A stretch of DNA of 64,000 nt from Polytrichum commune (GCA_950295325.1 OX485807.1:49712796-49776795); one strand, 5' to 3'; positions 24,658 to 35,980 are shown, counted from the stretch's first letter. Numbers and translations are program-made. Notes: generated from the letters alone by a model not told the origin.

Positions 24658-24760
24658 ACATTATTCAGATTCATAAAAGTGTTTTGTGGGACTGACAGTA
24701 CTCCATGTAGTATTCCCGGATATTCCCCACATTCACACTGCTATGGATCTGAATAATGTT
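24658..24760. mobile_element. Hairpin MITE, copy 1 (partial)
   Basis: CATTATTCAGATTCAT at the left pairs with ATGGATCTGAATAATG at the right. The left half (TGTGGGACTGACAGTACTCC) matches the hairpin elements at 47931-48093 and 48241-48372. The right arm is shortened. Confidence 0.65.
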
Positions 24761-25606
24761 GTGTTTTCAAGTGGTTGGCTCAAAAGAATTTGCAATCTTG
24801 CCCAGTTTGTAGGAGTCTCGTTCATGATAGAGACATCAGTCAGATGCTGGTATTAACAGAATTGGAGAATCGAAATGAACCGACTCATGTTGTGAACATG
24901 GGGACCAGTGCATTTACATTACAAAGAAGAGGTAATGACAAAATATTGTCACAAGGTAATATTATCTTTCAAATGGCATTATAAAATTTACTTGTTGCAA
25001 AAAAATAAAAAATGTAGAAGGTTAAACTGTGCCTACAACCTTGATCAGAATGACCTTTTTTTTGCAAATTAGAGATGTCAAGAGGTTGTTGAAAGACTAT
25101 GCAAGTGCATCGGGAGACCTCAGTTGTGTTAGAATCCTTCCACCATCTGACACCTTTACATTGAGGATTAGAGCAATAACTTGAAGGGTATTCTTATGTC
25201 TGAAATGGCAATAGAAGATCCAGTTGTTGCAGATTGAACTTGGAGAAGATGAACTTATTCCGTTTTGTAATCTTGACACTGTTTGTTCTTAATCACAGGT
25301 GTCCGATCAAGAAAAGTACCCGAATACCACCCACATATGTACCTAATCATCAGTGAAAGCTGGAGAGAGACCATAAAGCATGCAAATTAGAAGCACACAA
25401 AGCGGTGTTTGAGAAGTTGAGAAACTTGAATTGATGACTTGAGGGATCTGATTGAGATTCTCTCTCCTATGTACACGTAAACTGATCACAATGCAAAAAT
25501 GGTTCAGTGGGTCAACAATGGCCAGGAAGAACCTACGGAAGGGCTATGAGAAATTGGGGAATATCATCAAATGAGAGGTTCCAGAACTAAGCTAAGCTAG
25601 GTTAAT
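24761..25606. other. Spacer downstream of the AOC gene
   Basis: This lies immediately 3' of the minus-strand AOC stop at 25607 and should include its 3' UTR. No domain was recognised in short frames. A (GCAGGTTT)-type repeat or poly(A) signal could not be fixed. Confidence 0.45.
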
Positions 25607-28115
25607 TCAGTCGGTGTAGTTGGGCAGAGTGAATCCCGTTTTGCACGAGGCTGCCTCAGTGCACGGCTGCACATACTCGTTGGGCTCCACAACCTTGGCG
25701 GTCAGGTGTCTGGGCAGCTCCGGAATGCCCCGGAGGTGAAACGTGTAGAAAAGCTTGAAGGGAGTGATGTTGTGCAGGTGGATTACCCCTTTCGCTTCAC
25801 GGAACATCCCCGCTCCGCCCGTCACCGTTAGCAATGAATCTTCAAACGTAAAGAATGGCCCCTGCACACACACCATCCTTACTTTTCAGTTGACGTAGAC
25901 GTGCCAGATTCGGTTACTTATCTTAATCGGACACCTATATTTGAGTGTTATTCCAAGACCGGACATCATACAGACATGTGTTCAGAAGGGATGGGACTAC
26001 ATGCTCAACATGAGTTCCAAAAATTATGTGGAAAGTGGCTATGGCTTTGATTTGGTATTTTTCTTTTTTGCTGCTAAGCATCCCATACTAAGTTCGTGTT
26101 TCGTATCCTACAAGAAGTGTGCTAGTTGTAAAAGTAACCATTTAAGACCCATCTACCTGACAAGGGTAGGTTCTGATAAATCTGTGAAGTTTAGTGTGTC
26201 TGAGCAATTGGAGGAATAGGCATAAACCTCGAAACCTTGGAATCATAATGAACCTCAGTAGAGGTTAGAAAGAAAGAAAGAAAGAAAGAAAGCATGAGGA
26301 GTTGTATGTTTGTCACTGGTGTGAATTATGGTGTTGCTTCATTTACGAGTTCGTCTAAGTCTATGTATGGAATAGCGAAACGGGCATTATGAGAATTAGA
26401 GGGCCCCTGAAGACTATTGCCTCCTTCCGAAGGTGAACACCTTGAATGGGTGGATGCGGACAAGAAGGAAAGCACCTATCTCCCCAAAAGACGAGAACCT
26501 AGGTTCAACACATGGTTGGTTGAGAATATCCGGTTCACCTAGATATTTTCACTGTGATTGGGTGGATTGTAGGTGGTAGGGTGCACCAGAAATCAAGTGC
26601 TAGGAAGGTCACCCATCCAGGTACTAACCCAGCCCTAAGCGGCTTAGCCTCGGAGCTCCCATGGGACCAGGTTAAGGTCTTGGGTTTAAGCCACCCTTTC
26701 GCTGGTTAGGAAACTATGGAGGTTCGTGTCTGAGCAATAAGAGCAATTGGAGAAAACAGCATGAACCTTGAAACCTTGAAATTGAAGGGAACCTTCATAA
26801 ATTTAAGTCTCAATGTCCTAGAAACTATGGAGGCTCATGTCAGAAGCAATTGATAATGGCAATGTCTAAGCAATTGGAGCGATTGGGGTAAACCTTGAAC
26901 TTGATATTGAAATGAACCTGTATAAAATTCAAAAGCTCAATGACCGGGAATCTATGGAGTTCATGTATTTGAGCAATAGTAGCAACAGGAGCACTTGAAA
27001 ATGGCAAGGTCTGAGCAAATGGAGAAACTGGCATAAACCTTGAAATTGTTGAAATGAACCTCCATATATTCAAAGTTCAGTGAGCAGGAATTTATGAAGT
27101 TCATGTCTGAGTAATTGGAGCAATTAGGAGCAAGTGGAAGTTTGTGTCCATACCTGGGCAGAAACATGACCCATGTCGCCGAGGTAGAATGTGTACATGG
27201 CTTCATAGTGATCCGGGAAGAAAAATTTGGACTTTTTGAATTTCTGGCCCTTGCCAGGGTAAGCCTTGATGACCATGGTCAGGCCGGCAGAAATTCCCAA
27301 TCTCATTCGCAATGAGCCATCGTACAACTTCATCACAGATCCAAGGTGTTAATGCACGCTCAAGAATATGAACAAAAAGGTGTGGGATTCAAATTGAATT
27401 CACCATTTTCGCAAAGGTTTTGAATCATATATATGTATACTTGGATACGTGATCGCTTGAAGGTAATGTGGAGGTTTGAAAGAAAAACCTTCTATATCGG
27501 GTTCTTGAGGGTTAAATCATTTTGGCATGCCAAGAGGTGACATTAAAATGAGTTTGGCCCTCAATGAACCTCACAAAATAGACTGCCCCTTGTTTGAATT
27601 CAAACACTACCTCCAAGCATGTACCATCACAAGTGAAAAGAAACTATTGATATTGTATGCAAAACAACCAATTGAAAATCATAGAGGACCCACTCCAGAC
27701 AAAAACTCCCACTAAATTGAAGAATAACTATATTGAGAGTTCAATTCACATAGGTTTTCCTTTCACTTATGAATCAATGACACACATGTTGCTTCCCGGA
27801 TCTCCCATTAAAAAGAGTTCCGATGTATTTCAACGAATCCACACCAAGCGAAGCAAAATTTGTGAAAGGAATAATTTTCAGGTACCTTGTTGGAGAAGGG
27901 CACCATGTCACCAAGGGAATGCTGGAAACTGCCCCCAGACAGAGTGCTGGACACGGTGCTCCACAAACTTTGAAGGCCTTCGATGAGGCCTTCATGGTGG
28001 CCGGTTATGCTTGCAGGTTTGGTTTTTGCAACATTGATGAGGCTGAAAGGCAGGAAACAGGGGCTGTCGCGGTCATGTTCATTAATTTCGTATATGCTGA
28101 AGCGTTGAACCTCAT
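25607..28115 (-). CDS. AOC: Allene oxide cyclase-family protein (exons 2-4)
   Basis: Three minus-strand exons join in frame: 28115-27886, 27327-27154 and 25861-25607 (stop TGA). All introns are GT-AG. The family signatures run in order YEINEHDRDSP, SLGDMVPFSNK, LYDGSL, RLGISAGL, DHYEAMYTFYLGDMGH, QGPFFTFEDSLLTVTGGAG, LFYTFHLRGIPELP and a final NYTD. AOC converts the unstable allene oxide to OPDA in plastids on the way to jasmonates. The Glu, Asn and Pro of the YEIN...DRxSP motif are kept. The family Cys after SAGL reads Thr, and the Tyr in GDYGH reads Met. There is an extra Lys/Phe-rich loop (about KGQKFKKSKFFF), and exon 2 carries a 37-codon insertion. It could be a divergent AOC, an AOC-barrel-like paralogue or a decaying copy. 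The first exon is discussed under 29295-29816. Confidence 0.85.
26265..26380. repeat. GAAA microsatellite with adjacent dispersed repeat, copy 1
   Basis: (GAAA)n at 26267-26292 is followed by GTGTGAATTATGGTGTTGCT and CTAAGTCTATGTATG. The same combination of simple repeat and flank occurs at 28345-28455. This points to a mobile repeat with a GAAA-type end and not independent slippage. Confidence 0.65.
26578..26698 (-). repeat. 5S rRNA-derived sequence in the AOC intron
   Basis: The minus strand reads GGTCCCATGGGAGCTCCGAG, then GCTAAGCCGCTTAGGGCTGG and GTACCTGGATGGGTGACC, following the order and spacing of plant 5S rRNA, including its box C region (complement at 26607-26618). The two ends differ from 5S rRNA, so this is not a functional gene. 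It is either a 5S pseudogene or the head of a 5S-derived SINE. A (CTTT)n tract in that orientation lies about 290 bp downstream. Confidence 0.75.
26700..27125. repeat. Minisatellite (~125-bp units) in the AOC intron
   Basis: At least three imperfect units repeat TTCATGTCTGAGCAATTGGA-like, AAACCTTGAAATTG-like and TGAAATGAACCTCCATA-like blocks in the same order. A further partial unit lies at 26196-26265, beyond the 5S-derived insertion. The array runs to within about 30 bp of exon 3. Confidence 0.75.
27922..28032 (-). other. In-frame 111-nt segment inside AOC exon 2 (possible exitron)
   Basis: It starts GTTGCA and ends TTTCCAG on the coding strand. It is exactly 37 codons with no stop. Removing it brings PFSLIN directly to HSLGDMVPFSNK, restoring the spacing usual between the DRxSP and LGDLVPF motifs in AOC proteins. 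The donor is weak, so it may be retained, optionally spliced or simply a protein insertion. Confidence 0.55.
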
Positions 28116-28135
28116 CTGCAATGCAAAAGTGTAAG

Positions 28136-28790
28136 TCGATCAGCTTCAAGAAGAAGTGTGTCACAGAGAATTCATAGGTGCTCCCTTGTTTAAGGTTTGT
28201 GCAGGCAATTAAATTTTCATGACCTCAACCATAATCTCCACCATCAGAAGAGATTATGTCCTCCGCCTGGAGTTTCTGACGGTGAACTACACTTTCAAGC
28301 ACATTCATCACACCCAGAAAATGTCATATGATGAATAGATTGAAAAAGAAAGAAAGAAAGAAAGAAAGACAACTCCAATGTTGCCACTGGCGTGAATTGT
28401 GGTGTTGCTTCATTTTCGAATAGGTCCAAGTCTATATGTAATCCCCTTTAATAGATTGTCTACAAGATCAGCTTCGAGAAGAAATGTATCACACAAGATC
28501 CATCAATACTCCCTTGTTAATGGTCTGTGCACGCATTCACATTTTCTTCACCTTAAAAATATAATCTCTATAATCAGAAGAGATTCTGTTCTCCACCAGA
28601 AGTTTCGTATAGTGTACCACACTTTCAAACACATTCACATCACTCAGAAAATGTCATATGGTCAACAGAATAATTTGGGTAGGCAATTGGTCGATCAGGT
28701 TCAAGAAGAAATGTCTTTTGCTAGAGAGAATCAACCATACCTATTCCCATGTCTTGGCAACCCCAGGAAGGAATTCTTCACATAATAATT
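28136..28790. repeat. Local direct duplications upstream of AOC exon 2
   Basis: Units start GATCAGCTTCAAGAAGAA-like at about 28138, 28467 and 28693. The first two share CTCCCTTGTT, TCAGAAGAGATT and CAGAAAATGTCATATG over about 200 bp. This places about 0.65 kb of duplicated non-coding DNA in what is probably the first AOC intron. The GAAA repeat copy 2 (28345-28455) sits at the end of unit one. Confidence 0.7.
28345..28455. repeat. GAAA microsatellite with adjacent dispersed repeat, copy 2
   Basis: (GAAA)n followed by GTGAATTGTGGTGTTGCTTC and CCAAGTCTATATGTAA, matching copy 1 at 26265-26380. Confidence 0.65.
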
Positions 28791-29294
28791 TCTGTGAAGG
28801 TCAATCGAAGCTGGACACTCTGCAGTGAACTAGCGATAGATATTCATGTTTTTTTCTCAAAGAAAACAAACCCAGGAAAGTTTGCACTCAAAATTTTTTT
28901 GGAAAAATTTGCAAGCCTCCCGCGCCTCCGGATTGAAAACTCACAGGAGCTCAGAAACTTCACATTAAAAAAAAAGGTGGAAAACGAGAGACAAAATGGG
29001 TTCAAATGAGTTTTGATCCCTCGAATAACCGTTATGGAGCCGAAATAAATTAGCCATCAACCTAAATAAGAGCAAGAGAGTTCTTCTTCTTCTTCTTTCT
29101 TTTTTCTTTTTTATTTCTTCCCGTCTAAACGGGCACCAAGAACTTCTTCAATTACATTTTTTCAACTCCCCCAAGAGTATGCACCTTCTTTTTTTCTGGA
29201 GGAGAAAATACAATGAGGGATTTCAGAAGGTTAAGCTCGAAGAAAATTAAGCTTTTCCAAGGAACCCATGAATTTAAAGTATGAATGAGACAGA

Positions 29295-29816
29295 TTAACC
29301 TCCACCACAAAAATTGCCAAACCCTCTCCCCAACACCTCAAAGTTGAAGGCTAAAAGGAAACCCAGAATCTTCACAACGTCCTTCGTAGGAGGGAAAAAA
29401 AAGTTTGCACCTTTTTTGGGTAGAGCATCCCACAAGAAGAGCCGCCGAACAGCCTCGCTCTCCGCGTTCTTCCCTGACCTTGGAGCTGGCTCCTTCGCCC
29501 ACCGATCCAGCAATTCCTCCGAAGGTTTAATGTTGATGCTGCTGTTACTCACATTGCTGGAATTTTCCCCAACTACTTTTTGCACTGAATCACCGCTACA
29601 CTTCACCCTCACTAACCTCCTCTCCGCAACCATCATGCCCATATCCAACCTTAACCCATGACCACCAACTCCAAGTCCTCCCTTAGAATGAATTTTTACT
29701 TTCGTCGTCTTCGCATCTTTTTTGCATCTTTGCAATAATGATGATGCAGGATCGACCCCCGCCTTCGGAAGCATGGGTGCCCATGTGTTGCTGCCATTCA
29801 ACACCGCCATGGCCAT
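29295..29816 (-). CDS. Probable chloroplast-targeted protein, unidentified; possible source of the AOC transit exon
   Basis: A 173-codon frame from ATG 29816 (MAMAVLNGSN) to TAA. The frame is open further upstream, but there it encodes an Arg-Glu run from the CT microsatellite, so this Met is preferred. The N-terminus (about 1-75) is Ser/Lys/Arg-rich, low in acidic residues, and ends VRVKCSG, like a transit peptide. The second half is distinct: SEELLDRWAKEPAPR, then RRLFLWDALPKKGANFFFPP and a short hydrophobic stretch (VKILGFLLAFNFEVLG) before the C-terminus. I do not recognise the family. Alternatively codon 75 can serve as a splice donor (GCG|GTGATT, exon end 29594). That would give the right phase for AOC exon 2, with a Ser-Asp-Glu-Val junction and the AOC YEINE motif following. 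Confidence 0.6.
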   Translation of the reverse strand: MAMAVLNGSNTWAPMLPKAGVDPASSLLQRCKKDAKTTKVKIHSKGGLGVGGHGLRLDMGMMVAERRLVRVKCSGDSVQKVVGENSSNVSNSSINIKPSEELLDRWAKEPAPRSGKNAESEAVRRLFLWDALPKKGANFFFPPTKDVVKILGFLLAFNFEVLGRGFGNFCGGG

Positions 29817-29854
29817 ACTCCCACAAATCCCAAATCCCAAACACCTATAAGCCC

Positions 29855-29858
<4 letters not shown>

Positions 29859-29890
<32 letters not shown>
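29859..29890. repeat. (CT)n microsatellite in the presumed 5' UTR
   Basis: About 16 CT units (GA on the coding minus strand) lie 43 bp upstream of the chosen ATG. Pyrimidine/purine tracts are common near plant transcription starts. A TATA-like TTATAG is adjacent (about 29844-29849), but it is downstream of the tract in the gene's sense and so not a convincing promoter. Confidence 0.9.
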
Positions 29891-29892
<2 letters not shown>

Positions 29893-29924
29893 AACCCCAA
29901 CTCACTCGAAGTTGTTGTAACCAA

Positions 29925-30527
29925 AGCTATTGGAGGTGTGTGAGAATTGAAATGGGAGTATGTGGTGATAATGGATTGAAAACAAAAATGCTTTGTTATG
30001 GCAACAATCCTAAAAAACCCTCAAACTCTCCTGTCTCTTCGACCTCCCTTCTTCGCTTACTCAATCGAAACCTAAGCTGTTTATATGATCAAAGAAGGTG
30101 TTGGAGATGTGTATGCAAGTATGATTGAGATGAGCGCATGTGGTGATGAATGATGATGGACTGGCAACAAAAACGATGATGATGGTATGACGCATATGAT
30201 GTCATGTGATGTGCATCTGGAGAGCCTATATCAGTACGTTATAAGGTTGTCTGCTAACTTAGCTCCTTTGTCTGTCTGTCTCTGCAGGAGGGACTCAGGC
30301 TGCAAGCAGTTCGCTAATTCTATCTGCAAGCCTAGCAGGAGGGTAGAGCTAATAAGTTAATAAGTCAATTTGCATACTTACGCTCCTCAATCAATCAGCC
30401 AGAAGGGAAGGAAGAAGTAACTGATGACTCAGCCAACCTCCGGAGTTTAGAAAGACCCGGAGACAATATAAGTTCAAAACTTCGCCTTAAAACTTGGATC
30501 GATTCTGCTCCACCCACAAACCCGAAA

Positions 30528-30576
<49 letters not shown>

Positions 30577-31089
30577 GAAAGGTTGAATGATTCAGGAATT
30601 GTGTTTACTTATACTGAGTCAAGGGATGATTGGCAGAGAGGTCACAGACATCAGAGGTTGGAAAAGGCTTCTGCTCACTAACTGCAGGATGGATTGCATT
30701 GGATGGCATGTGCTTCTCTAGGTGCTTAACTTAATTATCCGAAGCTGAAGAAAAAGTCAAGACAGTCTACCCAGTGATAAGTCCCTGCTTGTGATCCCAC
30801 CGATCATCATCCATTGACTTTCACCTTGATTCATCATAGCCCTGTTTACGTATGTACCGGCATTGTTCATCCTCCACCGACTCAAAGTCAGTTCCCACGT
30901 GATCGACGAGGAGGAGAGGGGGGGGAGGAGGAGGAGGACATAAATTCGGGTGTGTTTCCACCGCGGGAATGGTTCAAAATCTCATCTCCGCTGTTCATGT
31001 TGGGCTCGTGTTGAAGCAAGTGGAGGCCACACACGCCCAAAACCGGAGATTTTCATAAAAGGCTATCTCCGAGTGAAAAGGCTGTCTCC
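29925..31089. other. Spacer with (CT)n tract
   Basis: Contains (CT)n at 30530-30572 and a GAGG-rich patch near 30910-30938. Short frames show no domain. It may hold the promoter of the minus-strand gene at its left edge, but no element is clear. Confidence 0.5.
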
Positions 31090-31420
31090 GCCCTGAGAGG
31101 TGAAACTGGATGTTTTGAAACTTAGGGCCACACTACATGTGCAAGTGAGCCGTCATTGTTCTTAGTTTAGTGATACCCCAGCATGACTATTTTATAAAAA
31201 GATTGAAATATTAATTTTAAACATCTAAGATTTGATGTTGTGTTTTAATTGGCTCCCAAAATGATGGATCGTGTTCCCCCTCCATTTTTAAAGCGTTGGT
31301 AGTCTTGTGGAGAGGCGAACCCCCATTCCTAGTTGCCAATTTAATGAAGAATCAACTTTTTATTGAACTCCTGGAATGCTAGGAAGACGGTGTCGATAAG
31401 GGAAGGGAAACCAGCAGTTT
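31090..31420. repeat. Dispersed repeat, copy 1
   Basis: Shares TGTTTTGAAACTT, CACACTACATGTGCAAGTGA, TTGGCTCCCAAAAT and TTGGTAGTCT with 38690-39045 in inverted orientation over about 330 bp. No coding capacity or terminal motif was recognised. Confidence 0.75.
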
Positions 31421-34400
31421 CACAACCTATGTGCCCCCCCCCCCCCTTCAGTCAACGGATATGTAATGAACAAATCCATTGAGAATGTGAAAATGTAATG
31501 AACTAATCTATATCTTGTGAAGGGTTTTTTTTTAATATGAATTGATTTTGCAAGTGACACCAAAGGCCCCACATTAGTGTAATTTTTAGATGTGGTTCAC
31601 GAGAGACATATTATGCATTGAAAAATGAGAAAATAATATGTTTGCCATACAACATGGGAGTACCGCACAGATTTTGGGGGAGGGGCCTCCTCATCCAACT
31701 CCCTGCGTTGTGTGGAGGTTTTCCACCTCCCAATGCTTATGTTCAGCCACCTCATTTTTCAATCTTCCCAATGTAAGTGCGGTGGGCAACACTTTGGAAA
31801 TGGCAAATGCATGTGCAACTTGGATATGGGTATAAGGGGTGAAATAAGCAAACACTGCAAAGGCATAATAACCAAAGTCCTTTGTTGTAACATAAACCTT
31901 TTGCATTGGACATGAATTATAGTAAATAGGTGTGACAATAATCATTCACATTATGTTTGAAGGTATTCAATAAAAAAATTTATAACATATTCATATGTCA
32001 AGGAAATTATGCGCGGACAAAAGACCCTTGCAATGTAACTTCCACAGGCTTCTACAATTGTTGAAGTTCATTGAAGTGTTTGTACATTGCCCACATGTAT
32101 TCCATTTGTTGCAAAGCAACGACATTGGGTGCATCACCAACAACCAACCTGTGCAATGCATCCACCAAATGGAACAAAACCATGTCATGATATGAAAAAA
32201 ATTGATAGACAATAAAAGTATAGGGCAAACATGTGAAGCATATCACACATGAACCTCATAACAAATAACTCACAACTAAAAGCAATTCATGATATGCAAA
32301 TATGTGGTTGTTGATGACTCCATCGGATTGGCCACATGTTTTCATAGGCTCAGCCCCCTTTTGACTTTGTATACAATGTAACTTGTACATGTAAGGGAGG
32401 ACGTTATCACAAAAATGATATACAATATCATATGAGCACATCGAGCACTAATAAAATAAAAAATTATGCAAAAACCAATGTAACAAAATTGCAATGTTTC
32501 TTATCGTGAGTGCATCCCGCAACATGGAGAAGTGGAAAGGAGTTGTCAAGATATGGGCTACAACATCAAGATCCTACACAAATCTCTCAAGATGTGATAC
32601 AAGCTTTTGGATTGTCCTTATACATGTGTATCTAGCACAATACATGAAATCTCAAACCATTTGTGGGGTGATCTGCACGAGACTCAAAAAAATTGAAGGC
32701 CACAAAATTGATGTCAGATGTTGAACAAGTTTATGAACCATAAACACTTAACCCCCTAAAACTCTTATATCATGGGCTTTGGTAGCATTAATGGAACATG
32801 GGAGTAGGGACCGTACATGAAGAAGAACAAAGCATGGAGAATATACAATTGGAAAGGGAGTCACATAAACCTCTTGATCATTTGTACAGACCAATGGCCA
32901 ATTACGCACAATAAACACCATTGGATTGACACAATCCAAGAAATACACATGAAAAATGAGGGGGATGTTGTTGAGGAACTCCAGTGGAATAACATGGTTT
33001 AATTCCTACACACAATGGAAGAAACATTGTAAATAAAAATGAACCAAAAATATTCCAACAAGATTCCAAATTTTTGTTTACAAAATGATTGGAGCATCTT
33101 GTGCCCTAACCAAAGTCTCCGACATCCCCCATTTCCTCACAACAATCGCAACAATGTTTGTGTGCTCAACAAGTGCCGAAACAAAAATTTGCATAAAAGC
33201 ACCCTTCCTCTTGGACACAAGTGGGTCACTCTACATGATTTTTGTGCACCACATGCAACAGAGGGGTATTTGTTCAGGGGCTAATTAATTCCAAGGCATG
33301 ACTTAAAGGTTCCCTACAATTATCTAATTCTCTAAAAAAAACCTATTTTTTTGCACCCTACCAATACTTATATTTCTCATGCCAATGTAGTTTATTGTAG
33401 TCTATATTCCTTTTAAATAATAAAAAGTAATCCATGTCCATACATATCATTTCACACATACAAAAAGCATGTCCATACAAAACATTGTAAGAACCTTGTG
33501 CTTGAAGATCATATTACAAAACACAACAACATTACTTGATCACATAATACAATCCTAGAACAAAAAAAATACCATATGTTACACATCAAACCTAATAGAA
33601 CTTCTTAACTATGAAGACTACAAATTTAATGCTTCCAACTAGCTAAATCTGAAGCATACATAACACCACTCTAATAAATCAAGAAGAACACAACTACATC
33701 ACATTTGCATATCATACACAACTAAATCAATAACTAAATTATCATACACCATATGCATTACAAAAATGCAAGTGTATTCACCAAAAACATTGGATGATTT
33801 TGTGCTAAAAAACACAATACCCACTATGTACAAATATGCACACCAAAGAAAGATGTACATGTTTACATTTTATACCTATCTACTTTACGTATAATGGGAT
33901 TGTCTATTGTCAACGAACCTTTCATTATTTGTAATTCCTTTATAATCTTTGTTTCAAATGAATTGAATCGTCTCTATATTATGCCGCACATCGTTTGTAA
34001 AATACACCAAGTGACCCACATCTGGTCTCAGAACACCAAGGACATAATCATTGTCCAAAGCACTAGCTTGGCCCCGTGTCACTAAAGTGTAGGTGGTTGC
34101 CGAATTGTGACAGTCAAAAAGCATGAACTACAATGACTATACCTCGACTCTTAGTCCATTATCCATCAAAGCACGGAGTTGGTAAAAAATGCCCCCTCCC
34201 CCCACCTCAAGAAATGCTTCTCCATTAGCTACATGAGCAAGAACCTCCATCTTGGAGTCCTTACCCTCGAATTTTGCCAATAACACTCAATATAGTAAGC
34301 CTTGGTCGTGTAGGAGCTCAAGGAAAACTTCACATATCTACAAACAAAATCAGGACAATGTCGTAAATTATTGAATATTCTATCCGTTTAAGGTTGTTTG

Positions 34401-35870
34401 GTACTAGAACATATAAAAGTACCACAAGGTTGGCTTTGTGGCATTGAAAGAACTTCGTATTAGTTTGTATTGAAATTGTAGATCCCAAACAAAATCCGCA
34501 TTTTAAGGACAAACAAAACCCACAAATAGAACACAAAAAAATATTTGTCCACCCCAGTTTCAATGACATCTTATGTCTATGGCTAGTTTGAAATACACAA
34601 TATCCTCCAAAACGGAGCTTGACCTCCTTTTGTATAGTCTAATTATGTAAAAAACCCAGTTGGACATGGACTTTACTTAGACCCCGAATATAACGCCATC
34701 CGTGTGCTCCCAAAAGAGTCCATCTCTAACCACATCCTTGTAGAATGTCTTTAAGTATCACAACGATGTTTGCATGCAAGCAAAAAAAAACATGTGTGCT
34801 CAATATTAATGCAAAGGGGAAAGAATAAAAAGTGAAAAATGTCCGAGTCCAATAAAAGAAGGAATAACCAAACTTCAAAATGGAAAAAAATATTGCTCAA
34901 TGTGATTGTTGGTTATACGAAACAATGTCATGCACATTATGGTTTAGGAATGTAGTTTTCCAAATGTTGTTCGATGTGTGCACCTTTATATGATATTCAC
35001 TCATAGTACTTTAAGACAAATTGTCCAAAATAAAACGAGTGCAAAAAGAACATAGCATTTGTTAAAAGAAAATATCAAAGAGCATGGAAATTTACAAGGG
35101 AACGGACTTGCGTAAGAGCACATATGTTTGCAGTAATGACTCCATTGAAGATTCAAAAGGTATTGATAGACTCAAGGCTTGGATCGCATTGTGTGTAATA
35201 CCACTATCCACCATTTAAAGTGCATAACCTCATATGTAAAGTACCCTCAAACACCGTGCAATAAAACCTCCTCCACATCATCTTGTATAGTATCCCACAT
35301 GGACCACGCATGTATTGCACGGTCAGGGCCCAAATGCCTAATTATGCTATGTGATGCACCTTGATACTGGACGGATTCAAGAACATCAACGGTAGTAACG
35401 CATCATATTGGTTTATTTGTAACAACACTAGTCTCCCAAGATATGCCGAATTACCATTGTCGTTTCCTCTCTTGTGATGCCCATCCATAAGAGAGCTCAT
35501 CAATGTGAACCCTTTGGTGGATGGAATCCACTAATAGACTATCGTCCACGTTTGTGCCGAACGTGTACAACATGAAAAAATCACTCACACCATCCAACAC
35601 ATACTATTCCGCATCCAAATCTTGCAACAACAATTGTCGATTGGACATCATGAAATGGAAAGGTCTTGCCCCATATTGCCTAGAGCCCCACCAACACTCG
35701 GAGCTTCAAGTGGTCTTTCTATCGGCGTGTAAAGAGACAGAAATGCATGACCACCACTTTGATCGTGCAAAGATTCTATGCCCATTTGGAAATGAACATG
35801 AGGAGATGCATTGACTAGATGTAACTAATAGTCATGCATACCAATGGGCTTGTTAGACATAATTGACTCA
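31421..35870. other. AT-rich spacer without recognisable gene
   Basis: A poly-C run lies at about 31434-31447. Several frames of 60-97 codons exist (e.g. 33085-33288 and 35521-35814 on +), none with a recognisable domain and all surrounded by stops. The stretch may be the decayed interior of a DNA transposon, but no catalytic motif could be read. Confidence 0.45.
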
Positions 35871-35980
35871 GGGGCGGTTTACACTATGGACCATGAAGTT
35901 GGACCAGGGCTCTGCAAGGCATCTGATTGGCTGTTGAAGTTCTCCCGGGACAACTTCGGTTTACACTAAGGCAAAAATGG

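Noticed and set aside
26578..26698. Functional 5S rRNA gene
   Set aside because: Ends diverge from 5S rRNA, there is no tandem array and no T-run terminator was seen; kept as a derived repeat.
29314..29661. 115-codon + strand frame
   Set aside because: Antisense to the probable chloroplast-targeted protein, whose translation is far more protein-like.
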